Assembly (NCBI RefSeq): GCF_036924515.1
Contig: NZ_JAZHRR010000001.1
Location: 1,335,001 to 1,399,000 of the forward strand
DNA: 64,000 nucleotides
Origin: Bradyrhizobium sp. AZCC 1610
GTDB taxonomy: Bacteria; Pseudomonadota; Alphaproteobacteria; Rhizobiales; Xanthobacteraceae
Direction: 5' to 3'
In this document: positions 53,849 to 62,179 of the stretch, piece after piece
Layout: the number at the start of each line of letters is the position of its first letter
Numbering within the stretch: position 1 is the first letter of the stretch
Notes under the pieces: model-generated
Databases searched by the model: none
Seen by the model: only the letters and a program-made list of their open reading frames with translations
What the model was told of the DNA's origin: nothing
Program-made: the position numbers and the translations under genes

Positions 53849-54580
53849 TTATTCAGCCGCGACGTGCGCGGCCCGGCTGTGACGTTCGTCGTCCGCTGCG
53901 ACAAAGAGATGGCCAGCGTGTTTGATGACGTTTTCGGTGGTCTCGCGGATGTGGCGTTCGATCAGTTCCTGGGCCTTTGCCGTATCCCGCGCGATCACCG
54001 AATCCAGGATCATCTTGTGCTCGACATCCTTGGCACGCCACTGCGGCCGGAATTGCGACGACATACGCCGGTAGCGGTGCGCGCGTTCGAAAAGCTTCTG
54101 GCGGATCTCCAGCAGATTGGGCGAACCGCAGGCCGCGACGAGCGAGAAATGAAAGTCGCCGTGAAGTTTGGCCCACTCCGCTGAAAGATAGTAATTGGAG
54201 CCGAGGCGGCTCTGGAGACGGTCCATCCGATGGAAAGCGCCGATAATATCAGCCTCCCAACCGTCGTTACCATGCTTGATGGCGAGGGCGATGCATTCGC
54301 GCTCGACGAGTACGCGGACGTAGGTGAGGTCATTAAGGTCGTCAATCGACACCGGTGCGACCACAAAGCCGCGCTGATCCTCCGCGATCACAAGCCCTTC
54401 AGCTACGAGACGCGACAGTGCTTCCCGCAGCGTTGAGAAGCTGACGGCGTACATCTCGCGCAGACCCTCGAACCGAAGCTTCGCGCCCGGCTTGAGCGCG
54501 CAACTGATAATGTCGGCGCGCATCCGCTGCAGCACGTCTGTCCCGCGGGTTTCTCCTGCCGGCTTGAGCCTGTCGCGCAT
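53849..54580 (-). CDS. GntR-family regulator (FadR/VanR-type)
   Basis: A 243-aa regulator. The N-terminal winged HTH is ISCALKPGAKLRFEGLREMYAVSF, then STLREALSRLVAEGLVIAED. The C-terminal FCD domain carries the metal-binding His/Asp pattern (HGDFHFSLVAACG and ILDSVIARDTAKAQELIERHI). The start is set at 54580 (MRDRLKPAGETRGTDVLQRM); the frame continues rightward but that sequence is not family-like. It is located between the two halves of the catabolic cluster, and the TTTCGAAA sites near it are candidate operators. The ligand is unknown. Confidence 0.88.
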   Translation of the reverse strand: MRDRLKPAGETRGTDVLQRMRADIISCALKPGAKLRFEGLREMYAVSFSTLREALSRLVAEGLVIAEDQRGFVVAPVSIDDLNDLTYVRVLVERECIALAIKHGNDGWEADIIGAFHRMDRLQSRLGSNYYLSAEWAKLHGDFHFSLVAACGSPNLLEIRQKLFERAHRYRRMSSQFRPQWRAKDVEHKMILDSVIARDTAKAQELIERHIRETTENVIKHAGHLFVAADDERHSRAAHVAAE

Positions 54581-54621
54581 CCACGTCGTCCTAAGTTGCT
54601 GTCCGTCTACCACACTATGCT

Positions 54622-54636
54622 GATTTTCGAAAAAAT
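54622..54636. promoter_or_regulatory. TTTCGAAA site 2, before the GntR gene
   Basis: GATTTTCGAAAAAAT, centred on TTTCGAAA, lies 42 bases upstream of the chosen GntR start, as expected for autoregulation. Confidence 0.45.
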
Positions 54637-54680
54637 AAAACCACGCCTGATGAATCGGCCAAGGCGAGAGGCCGTCGAAC

Positions 54681-54848
54681 CCGATCCGTGTTCTCGTCCC
54701 GAAAAGCCTTTCGGACACGCGGGGCCAGACGCTGCTGCACGTAGGCGCGTGCCGTGTCGCGAATCATGCGTTCCTCCTCGCCAAGTTGCGCCTTGAGCAG
54801 GAACGGATCGTCCCACGCGAACGGAATGCTACCCTTTGCGCGTGCCAT
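54681..54848 (-). pseudogene. 5' fragment of an acyl-CoA (glutaryl-CoA type) dehydrogenase gene
   Basis: The first 56 codons ([18 protein letters not shown], then [20 protein letters not shown] and AFRDENTDR) match the N-terminus of glutaryl-CoA-dehydrogenase-like acyl-CoA dehydrogenases. After the last of these residues the frame diverges and stops. The remaining 330 or so residues of the enzyme are absent. It is a remnant left by an earlier deletion or rearrangement and lies just upstream of the GntR regulator. Confidence 0.75.
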
Positions 54849-54921
54849 CAGTCTGATCCCTCAACCCTCTGGAAGTCCCTCTCCGGCAGATTGCCGGACC
54901 GTTCAAATCCCTTGGTGCCAC

Positions 54922-54935
54922 AAAATTTCGAAAAT
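54922..54935. promoter_or_regulatory. TTTCGAAA site 3, before the dioxygenase gene
   Basis: AAAATTTCGAAAAT, followed by a related half at 54941-54953, lies about 85 bases upstream of the dioxygenase start. Confidence 0.45.
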
Positions 54936-55018
54936 ATCAATTTTAATCGAAAATGTGTTGCCTCCACGGCTCCGATGCGGTAGCAGAATTCAAACATCTT
55001 GAAGTTTGGGAGGTGAAG

Positions 55019-55921
55019 ATGCCGCATTTGGTGCACGCGGTCGGGCATGTGAAAATCAACACCACCGTGATCGAGACGGTGGTGCGGGAAGCAACCGAAA
55101 TACTCGGATTGCAGGTCACCTATTCGGACGAGCGCCAGACTTGGCTAAGCTCCAACGGGCGCGCGGCTGAGCTGGTGTTGCTCAGGTCGCATGAGAACTC
55201 GACGCATACGATCGGGCTGGAAGCGCTCACCGTCGAAGCGGTCCGGGAAGCGGAGTCTCGGGTCGAGGGCGCCGGCTGCCGGATTCTTTCTCGCGAACCG
55301 AGCCTCGAATGCATGGCTGCGGGCGTAACTTTCGCGACGCCAGAGGGGCTCCGCTTCGAGATACACACGCCAACACGTGACAAGCTTTATGGACGACGGT
55401 ACCCGACCCATGGAGTCGGACCGAATCGGATGGACCACCTCAACCTGACAACTCCTGATCCCGCCGCAACGCGCCGGCAGCTCGAGATCATTGGCGGCCT
55501 GCGTTTGTCGGAACGTATGGTCGACGACAGCCTGAGCTGGATGTATGGCGGCAACCGCCTGCATCACATCGTCGGTGTCGTATGCGGCAAAGCGGGGCTG
55601 CATCACTACTCCTTCGAGTTCAAGGAGTTCAATGATTACCTGAAGCTCGGCGACCTGCTCGATCGATTTGACAAGGAGATGCTCTGGGGGCCGGGCCGCC
55701 ACCGGCCGGGTGACAATACCTATGCCTATTACACCGACTCCAGCGGAGCGATGATCGAATGCGCCGGCTCGATGGCGTCGATCGCGGACGATGAGGGCTT
55801 TGTTCCAAACGTCATTACCAATCTCGAGCGCCCGGACAATGTGCGCTGCATGAATGTCTGGGGCACGCCGGCGCCGCTCGAGTGGCGCCAGCATCATTTT
55901 CCCTTCACCGCCATCAACTGA
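55019..55921 (+). CDS. Extradiol ring-cleavage dioxygenase (VOC superfamily, BphC/MhpB-like)
   Basis: A 300-aa two-domain vicinal-oxygen-chelate protein. The iron ligands can be placed in the C-terminal half: His140 in RMDHLNLTTPDP, His195 or His196 in GLHHYSFEF, and Glu247 in GAMIECAG. Length and layout match catechol-type meta-cleavage dioxygenases. The substrate is unknown but a hydroxylated aromatic from the flavin hydroxylase or P450 is likely. ATG at 55019 has GGGAGGTGAAG directly upstream; a GTG at 54953 is less likely. It is followed by the hydrolase and Ldh-like genes on the same strand. Confidence 0.88.
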   Translation: MPHLVHAVGHVKINTTVIETVVREATEILGLQVTYSDERQTWLSSNGRAAELVLLRSHENSTHTIGLEALTVEAVREAESRVEGAGCRILSREPSLECMAAGVTFATPEGLRFEIHTPTRDKLYGRRYPTHGVGPNRMDHLNLTTPDPAATRRQLEIIGGLRLSERMVDDSLSWMYGGNRLHHIVGVVCGKAGLHHYSFEFKEFNDYLKLGDLLDRFDKEMLWGPGRHRPGDNTYAYYTDSSGAMIECAGSMASIADDEGFVPNVITNLERPDNVRCMNVWGTPAPLEWRQHHFPFTAIN

Positions 55922-55994
55922 CAGCAGGTCCGGCACGCAGCCGTCGCGCCGATGCGTGAGCGCGCCGGACGGCACAGCAGTACGAGGATATCCA

Positions 55995-56876
55995 ATGCAA
56001 GAAAAGCTCACTTTCCGCTCTGACGGGCTCAAGCTTTCCGCCGTTCTCCATGTGCCGGATGCGAGAAAACCGGGCCAGCGGCTGCCTGCCTTCATTGTCC
56101 TGCACGGCTTCGTCGGGTCGAAGGACGAATCCCACGCTGAGATCCAGGCGCAGATGCTCGAACAGATGGGCTACGTGGCGCTTCGCTTCGATTTCCGCTG
56201 CTGCGGGGAGAGCGAGGGCGAGCGGGCGCAAGTGCGCTGCTTCGACCAGGTGGCGGACGCCAAGAACGCACTGACTTTCCTCGCCGAGAGGGAAGAAGTC
56301 GATCCCAAGCGGATCGGCGTGGTCGGCCACAGCTTCGGTGCGGCGGTCTCCGTCTATGCGGCGGGTGTGGACGATCGTTTCGCCTGCGTAATTTCGTCCT
56401 GCGGCTGGGGTGATGGCGAGCGGAAATTCCGCGGCCAGCACCCGACGCCCGAGGCCTGGGCGAAGTTCACGTCCCTTTTGGAAAAGGGCCGCAGGCACCG
56501 GCAGGAAACCGGTAAGAGCATGTGGATCTCCCGCTTCGACGCCGTCCCGATCCCCGAACATCTGCGCAAGAATCTCTCCCCGAAGGCGATCATGGAAATT
56601 CCGGTGGAGACGGCATGGAGCATGTACAATTTCCGCGCCGACGATGTGGTGGGAAACATCGCTCCACGTCCGATACTTTTTCTGCATACCGCCAATGACA
56701 CCATCACGCCGACGGAACAGTCGATCCGCATGTTCGAAAAGGCCGGCCTGCCGGCCGAGCTCATTTTGATCAGCGGCACGTCCCATTTCCCGCTCGCGCC
56801 CGAGGATGCACCGCGCACAAAGTCGATCATCAAAGGGTGGCTCGACAAGTTCTTTCTCTCGCCCCTCGGAGCCTGA
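55995..56876 (+). CDS. Alpha/beta hydrolase (serine)
   Basis: A 293-aa alpha/beta-hydrolase with nucleophile GHSFGAAV near residue 115, the acid in HTANDTITP near 236, and the histidine in SGTSHFPLAP near 265. The N-terminal FIVLHGFVGSKDE is the oxyanion-hole strand. It may hydrolyse a meta-cleavage product, an ester or a lactone; its length and lid do not distinguish them. It is 73 bases downstream of the dioxygenase. The start at 55995 follows an internal part of the previous gene's spacer; the longer frame upstream overlaps the dioxygenase and was not used. Confidence 0.85.
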   Translation: MQEKLTFRSDGLKLSAVLHVPDARKPGQRLPAFIVLHGFVGSKDESHAEIQAQMLEQMGYVALRFDFRCCGESEGERAQVRCFDQVADAKNALTFLAEREEVDPKRIGVVGHSFGAAVSVYAAGVDDRFACVISSCGWGDGERKFRGQHPTPEAWAKFTSLLEKGRRHRQETGKSMWISRFDAVPIPEHLRKNLSPKAIMEIPVETAWSMYNFRADDVVGNIAPRPILFLHTANDTITPTEQSIRMFEKAGLPAELILISGTSHFPLAPEDAPRTKSIIKGWLDKFFLSPLGA

Positions 56877-56896
56877 GCGTGGGTGCGGCTTCGGAC

Positions 56897-57928
56897 ATGG
56901 TCGCGATTGGTTCTGGCACACTCCAGGGCTTCGCGGCCGCGCTTCTCGGGGCGGGCGGATTTACGGCCGATCAGGCCGATCAGACGGCTGCCATGCTGGT
57001 TTGGGCGAATCTGCGCGGCGCCGACTCGCACGGCGTGCTGCGGATCCCTCGCTACGTCGAGATGGTGGAACTTGGGTTGATCAATCCATCCGCTGAACCG
57101 CGCCGGATCTCAGGCAAGGGCGCGATAGCAGTCATCGACGCACAACGCGCGCCGGGCGCAGTGGGAATGAACATTGCCGCACGAACGGCGACGCAACTCG
57201 CAGACACCCACGGCATTGGCTGGTGCGCGGTTCGCTCCATCAGCCATGCCGGTGCGATCGGATACTACGCGCAACAGGTCGCCCAAGCGGGTAAAGTTGC
57301 CATCGTCATGACCGCTTCAAAGCCGCTCATGATCTATCATGGATCCAGGGCCGAGGGTGTCTCAACGAACCCCATCGCGATTGCCGCACCCACCAGCAAC
57401 CCGGACCGCCCCTTGCTCCTCGACATGTCGACCGCATCGGTGGCGCTCGGCAAGATCATGGCGGCCAGGGATGCCGGTCATGCGATTCCTGCGGGTTGGG
57501 GTGTCGACGCGGATGGCCGGGAGACGACGGACCCGCGCAACGTAAAGGCCGTCCTGCCGATGGCCGGCCCCAAAGGTTCGGGCCTCTCTCTGATGATCGA
57601 GGTGCTCGCCAGCGTGCTGACGGAGAATCCCCTGATTGCCGTTGCGCTCGCCGGAGGCGGCGATCCAGGCGGCAACGGCCTGGTCGCTGTGCTCGACCCA
57701 TCGGCATTCGGCGAAGGCTTCCCTCTCGAAGTCGATCGCCTCGGCGCCGCCATCAACGGCTTGCCGCCGGCGGCCGGATCGGAACGCGTTTATCTGCCGG
57801 GCGAACGCGGTTTCGATGAGATGGAAACGCGGTCGCGCGTAGGCATACCGCTCGTGCAGGGCACTCGGTCCCGGCTGCTCGCGCTCGCCTCGAAGCTGAA
57901 GGTAGCGGTGCCCGAAGGCCTCACTTAG
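56897..57928 (+). CDS. Ldh-family malate/L-lactate/ureidoglycolate dehydrogenase-like oxidoreductase
   Basis: A 343-aa NAD(P)-dependent enzyme of the malate/L-sulfolactate/ureidoglycolate group. Characteristic segments are RGADSHGVLRIPRYVEMV near residue 40, GWCAVRSISHAGAIGYYAQQ near 120, SNPDRPLLLDMSTAS near 175 and KGSGLSLMIEVLA near 230. The group reduces or oxidises 2-hydroxy/2-keto acids. The ATG at 56897 is used; a GTG at 56879, three bases after the hydrolase stop, is equally open and would make it coupled. It is the last gene of the dioxygenase-hydrolase unit. Confidence 0.87.
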   Translation: MVAIGSGTLQGFAAALLGAGGFTADQADQTAAMLVWANLRGADSHGVLRIPRYVEMVELGLINPSAEPRRISGKGAIAVIDAQRAPGAVGMNIAARTATQLADTHGIGWCAVRSISHAGAIGYYAQQVAQAGKVAIVMTASKPLMIYHGSRAEGVSTNPIAIAAPTSNPDRPLLLDMSTASVALGKIMAARDAGHAIPAGWGVDADGRETTDPRNVKAVLPMAGPKGSGLSLMIEVLASVLTENPLIAVALAGGGDPGGNGLVAVLDPSAFGEGFPLEVDRLGAAINGLPPAAGSERVYLPGERGFDEMETRSRVGIPLVQGTRSRLLALASKLKVAVPEGLT

Positions 57929-58185
57929 AAGAAGGCATGGAAATGGCGACAGGCGGCTCGCCGCTGTCGAGGGAATTCCTGCCGGCGTGCGCAGTGACCT
58001 CAATTCCTACGACAATGGACCGTTTCAGAGGAATGAACGCCTCGGCCAAGTCGCGACGTGGCAAGCGACAACCCGCCGACAACCCAATGCGCGCAGGCAG
58101 ATTGCGGCGGACCCCGTTGACGCCGTCGAGCGGGGACACGACATATCCTGTACCGTCGATCCAGGTCACTGCTCAGGAGCAAGCT

Positions 58186-59386
58186 ATGAACGCGCCGCCA
58201 AACATCGATCCCGTTCCCGCGCATTCTGACGGCGACGTTGTGCACTGGCTGACAAACGACACGCGAGATGAGCGCTTCATTGACAATATTTTCGCCGAGC
58301 TGTGTATCCGGCTCCAGCGAGCGGGCATTCCCGTCAAGCGGGCGTCGCTTCATCTCCTGATCCACCATCCGCAATGGCTTGGCGCCCGGATCATGTGGGC
58401 CGACGGGATGCGCGAGGCCGAGCTTGCGAGAGTAGACTACGATGTCAGGGAGCGATCCGAATACATCGGCAGTCCCGCCAACGAAATCCATGACGGTGCC
58501 ACCGAGGTGCGCGAGAATCTCGAACGCGGTGCCTCGCTGGGCCGGAAGCACGCCATCTATGACGAGATGCGGGCGAAAGGCCTGACCGACTATATCGCTT
58601 GGCCGCTGTACCATACGCTCGGCAAGCGGCATATCGTGACCTTTGCAACCGACCGGCCAGGCGGTTTCGACGACGCGCATATCGCCCGCCTGTCGAAGTT
58701 ATTACCGGTTCTGGCGCTGGTCAGCGAAATCCGCATGAAGAACCGGCTGGCGCGAACGCTGCTCGAAACCTATGTCGGGTCGCATGCCGGCGAGCTGATT
58801 CTGGCCGGCGCCACCAGACGCGGAAGCGGGACGACGGTACGCGCCGCTATCATGATCTGCGATCTGCGTGATTTCACCCGGATCTCCGACAACTGGCCGC
58901 GCGATGACGTCATTGATCTTCTGAACGGCTATTTCGACGCGATGTCGGAGCCGATTGCGCGACATGGTGGGGAGATACTAAAATTCATCGGCGACGGTCT
59001 GCTCGCCATTTTTTCCGCTCAGCCAGCCGTCGGCCTGTGCAAATCTGCTGCATGCCGTGGCCGAAGCCCGTCAGGCCATGGTTGCCCTGAACGAAAGGAA
59101 CGGCGAAACCGGTCGTGCGCCGCTGAATTACGGCATCGGCGTCCACGTCGGAGACGTCATGTACGGTAATATCGGGTCGCGCACCCGGCTTGACTTCACC
59201 GTTATCGGTCCTGCGGTCAACATGGCTTCGCGTCTCGAAACCCTCACCAAACAATTGGGCAGAACGGTGCTGTTATCCCGCGCGTTCGCCGACTTCGTCG
59301 AAAGCGATTTCGATCTCGAACGCGTCGGCGAATATCCGGTGCGCGGCTTCAACGACCCGATCGAGTTGTTTGCTTATCACGGCTGA
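58186..59386 (+). pseudogene. Adenylate/guanylate cyclase, frameshifted at a T6 run
   Basis: A class III cyclase of about 400 residues split by one frameshift. The first part (from MNAPPNIDPVP) has a long N-terminal sensor-like region and the start of the catalytic domain (VRAAIMICDLRDFTRISDNW, FDAMSEPIARHGGEILKFIG, DGLLAIF). Right after LLAIF the T6 run at 59009-59014 changes frame. Removing one T gives FPLSQPSACANLLHAV and then joins the second frame at 59057, with NYGIGVHVGDVMYGNIGS and DFTVIGPAVNMASRLE. The second metal Asp and transition-state Asn/Arg residues are thus retained. ATG at 58186 follows AGGAGC. It could be a pseudogene or a sequence error. Confidence 0.8.
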
Positions 59387-59585
59387 ATGCCGATCTATCG
59401 CCAGATGCCGAACCGCCCCCAAGAGGGGCAAACTTGTCAAACGGCCACTATCAGCGAATGTCGGTCTCGGTGGTTTGTTAGTCCCGCAACAACGCTCAGA
59501 CACTGAAAGACAGGTAGAGCCGGGGCTTTCCGTCAGGACTGGTGCCTGCGCGATCTACACCGATCGCTTGACACTCGTCGCTCTT

Positions 59586-59600
59586 GTTCTCATTATGTTC
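59586..59600 (+). promoter_or_regulatory. LexA (SOS) box upstream of dinB
   Basis: GTTCTCATTATGTTC is a perfect GTTC-N7-GTTC site, the alphaproteobacterial LexA box. It lies 54 bases before the dinB start. Confidence 0.75.
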
Positions 59601-59612
59601 TTCGAGAACCTC

Positions 59613-59640
59613 TTCGAAACGTCATGTTCGAAACGTCATG
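59613..59640. repeat. 14-bp perfect tandem repeat before dinB
   Basis: The unit TTCGAAACGTCATG occurs twice in direct succession, between the LexA box and the dinB start codon. It is probably a slippage product in the leader, but it contains the TTCGAAA core seen in the catabolic-cluster sites. Confidence 0.6.
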
Positions 59641-59654
59641 GGCAAACGGTCGGG

Positions 59655-60902
59655 ATGGCAACGACAGCCACCATCCTCCATGCGGATCTGGATGCTTTCT
59701 ATGCCTCGGTAGAGCAGCTCCTTGACCCTTCGTTGCGCGGCAAACCCGTCGCCGTCGGTGGTGGAGTTGTGCTTGCTGCTTCTTACGAAGCCAAGGCCTT
59801 CGGGGTCAGCGGCGGCATGCCGGGACGGCAGGCGCGCGAACTCTGCCCGCAGCTCACTTTCGTCAGCGGGCATTTCAGGGAATACCAAAGGCTGGGCGAC
59901 GCCGCCATCAAGGTGATCGGCGATTTCACGCCTCTCGTCGAGCGGATTTCCATCGACGAGGCCTTTGCCGACGTTGCGGGCTGCACCCATCTCTTCGGTC
60001 CGCCTGCCGAAATTGCAAGGGCGATCCGCCAACGCGTGCGCATGGAGCTTGGCCTTCCGATCTCAGTCGGTGTAGCGCGCACCAAGCATCTTGCAAAAAT
60101 TGCTTCGCAAGTGGCCAAGCCCGACGGATTGGTGGTCGTCGATCCCGACACCGAGCTGAAATTCCTTCACCACCTGCCCGTCGAGCTGATGTGGGGAGTG
60201 GGACCTGTCACCAGGGCGCGGCTGGCCGAGATCGGTGTACTAACGATCAGGCAGCTGGCAAAGACACCGGGATGGTCGCTCGAGCGGTTGCTCGGTCCCG
60301 CGGCAGGAGAGAAACTCGCAGCGCTGGCGTGGAATCGCGATCCACGGGAAATCAAGGCTCACCGCCGGGCGCAATCGGCGGGAGCGCAATCGGCGATTGG
60401 CAGGAAGCCCGCCGACGAGCGAGTTTTTCGACCCGCCCTGTTTCACCTTGCGGACCGCATCGGCAGCCGGCTCCGCGCCAAGTCCAGGCCCGGCCGAACC
60501 GTGACGGTCCGCGTTCGTTTCGCCAACCTGCGCTCAGTCACTCGCTCGGTAACGCTCGACGCACCAATCTGCGCGACCGTGATCCTCGCCGAGATTGCCG
60601 AGGATCTGGTGCGCGCGGTCCTCGCAGAACACCCGGATGAAAAGACCATCTCGCTCCTGGCGATCTCCGTGTCGCATCTCGAAGAGCACTGGGATCTGGA
60701 GCTTGAACTTCCGTTGGGACTTCCAGATGAACGCCGCTGCCCCGGCACCAAAATAGGCATGGCACGATGGGCGGCCGACCGTGCCGTCGATAAGATCCGC
60801 GATCGCTTCGGATGGGATGCTATTGGATACGGCTCGGCGGAGCTGGGCATGTCTCGTTCCGTTCCCGACGCGTTTCGCGAGCTCGCCGAAAAAGACCTGT
60901 GA
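59655..60902 (+). CDS. dinB: DNA polymerase IV
   Basis: A 415-aa Y-family translesion polymerase. The catalytic acids are in ILHADLDAFYASVEQL near residue 10 and RISIDEAFADVAG near 105. The family segments SVGVARTKHLAKIASQVAKPDGL, LPVELMWGVGPVTRARLAEIG and PGRTVTVRVRFANLRS are present. The start at 59655 (MATTATILHADLD) is normal for the family; a long frame upstream is not homologous. An SOS box precedes it. Its 3' end is duplicated in degenerate form at 47001. Confidence 0.94.
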   Translation: MATTATILHADLDAFYASVEQLLDPSLRGKPVAVGGGVVLAASYEAKAFGVSGGMPGRQARELCPQLTFVSGHFREYQRLGDAAIKVIGDFTPLVERISIDEAFADVAGCTHLFGPPAEIARAIRQRVRMELGLPISVGVARTKHLAKIASQVAKPDGLVVVDPDTELKFLHHLPVELMWGVGPVTRARLAEIGVLTIRQLAKTPGWSLERLLGPAAGEKLAALAWNRDPREIKAHRRAQSAGAQSAIGRKPADERVFRPALFHLADRIGSRLRAKSRPGRTVTVRVRFANLRSVTRSVTLDAPICATVILAEIAEDLVRAVLAEHPDEKTISLLAISVSHLEEHWDLELELPLGLPDERRCPGTKIGMARWAADRAVDKIRDRFGWDAIGYGSAELGMSRSVPDAFRELAEKDL

Positions 60903-61290
60903 CCGTCACCTCGAGAGTCCGAGATGCGTGCTATGGTGCACCAGGGACGAAGCGCCCGCCGTTCTCCCTGAGAACGCCGCGGTCGTCATCGATATCGAGA
61001 TCGAGCCACCAGATCGTTATGTCCGCCGGCGTGAGCCTCTATCATCATAGAATCGCTACGTCGGGTACCGGGTAGCAACTGCGCCATCGTGACGTCGCCA
61101 ATTAGTGCTCCCTCGAACCGCCCGATGGCTCACAAAGTAGCTCGTCACCAGTTCGCCGTTTGCGACCGACTTGAGGTTACTCCCAGCTCGCCCTCGCGAT
61201 CCGTTCTGACGGCGGATCTTGGGTCTGAGCCCGCCAGGCCTCTGAAAAATCGGCACGGCACGCCTGTCCGGGAAGGTCTGGTGGCGAACA
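60903..61290. other. Intergenic region between dinB and the VOC gene
   Basis: About 390 bases without a convincing gene. The first few bases (GACCGTCA) continue the similarity shared with the dinB remnant at 47001. A leftward frame at 61056-61256 and a rightward one at 61089-61313 look non-coding. Confidence 0.4.
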
Positions 61291-61764
61291 TCAGCCGCGC
61301 CGTGCCGCTTTGATCGCGGCGACGTCGATTTTCTTCATGCCCATCATGGCATCGAATGCTCGCTTTGCTTCATCGCCGCCGGCCGCCAGCGCCTCGATCA
61401 GCACGCGCGGCGTGATTTGCCAGGAGACGCCCCACTTGTCCTTGCACCAGCCGCATGCACTCTCTTGGCCCCCATTGCCAACAATGGCGTTCCAGTAGCG
61501 GTCGGTCTCTTGCTGGTCATCGGTGGCGATCTGAAACGAGAAAGCTTCGTTGTGCTTGAACGCAGGACCGCCGTTGAGGCCGATACAGGGAACGCCGGCG
61601 ACTGTGAATTCCACCGTCAGCACGTCGCCCTCCTTGCCGGATGGGTAGTTACTGGGTGCACGGTGGACGCCATCCACGGCGCTGTTGGGAAAGGTTTCGG
61701 CGTAGAAGCGGGCAGCAGCCTCTGCGTCCTTGTCGTACCACAGGCAAATCGTGTTCTTGGCCAT
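61291..61764 (-). CDS. PhnB-like VOC-family protein
   Basis: A 157-aa protein of the 3-demethylubiquinone-9 3-methyltransferase-annotated (PhnB-like) VOC group. It starts MAKNTICLWYDKDAEAAARF and shows CIGLNGGPAFKHNEAFSFQIATDDQ near residue 60, then WCKDKWGVSWQITP near 113. These proteins have no methyltransferase fold and their true activity is not known. The ATG at 61764 has GAAGGA nine bases upstream; the frame extends about 128 codons further but with non-homologous sequence. It stands alone on its strand. Confidence 0.85.
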   Translation of the reverse strand: MAKNTICLWYDKDAEAAARFYAETFPNSAVDGVHRAPSNYPSGKEGDVLTVEFTVAGVPCIGLNGGPAFKHNEAFSFQIATDDQQETDRYWNAIVGNGGQESACGWCKDKWGVSWQITPRVLIEALAAGGDEAKRAFDAMMGMKKIDVAAIKAARRG

Positions 61765-62179
61765 TGCGTGTCCTTCGTTCAACTTGCGCGCCATCCGCGG
61801 TCTTCTATCGATGCCGTGCTGTCTGTGCTGCGCGTTCATAGTCGTGAAGCGTTCTTCGGCTGTGGGACTTTTCATCGAGCACGATGCCTTGGCAGGCTGC
61901 ATATGCAGGTTACAGCAACCTGTACCCTTCTGGAAGGGACGCCGATGCGACTGAAAACGATCGGAAGCGAAATGAGTTTGGGACAGTGCGGCTGCCGGAT
62001 TACTCCGCTTGCGGCCATGGAAATTTGAGCGTTGAATTCGCGCGTCATGCGCGGCTGCGATGCAATCTTTGAGCGAGGCGGACGGTGCGGCGAGCCGGCC
62101 TGCTAACCGCTGTGAAGCACGCAGCCTCCATGCGGCAACGATCAGCACGCGCTTCGATCATCAACAAGGGAGGAAAACG
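61765..62179. other. Divergent intergenic region
   Basis: About 415 bases between the leftward VOC gene and the rightward amidohydrolase, expected to contain both promoters. Open frames here are short and unconvincing. No operator-like motif was recognised. Confidence 0.4.

Noticed and set aside
53705..54184. Rightward 159-aa frame opposite the GntR gene
   Set aside because: Shadow of the FCD domain on the other strand; no good start or domain.
61291..62148. 285-aa version of the PhnB-like protein
   Set aside because: The extra N-terminal residues are not family-like; a ribosome site supports the start at 61764.
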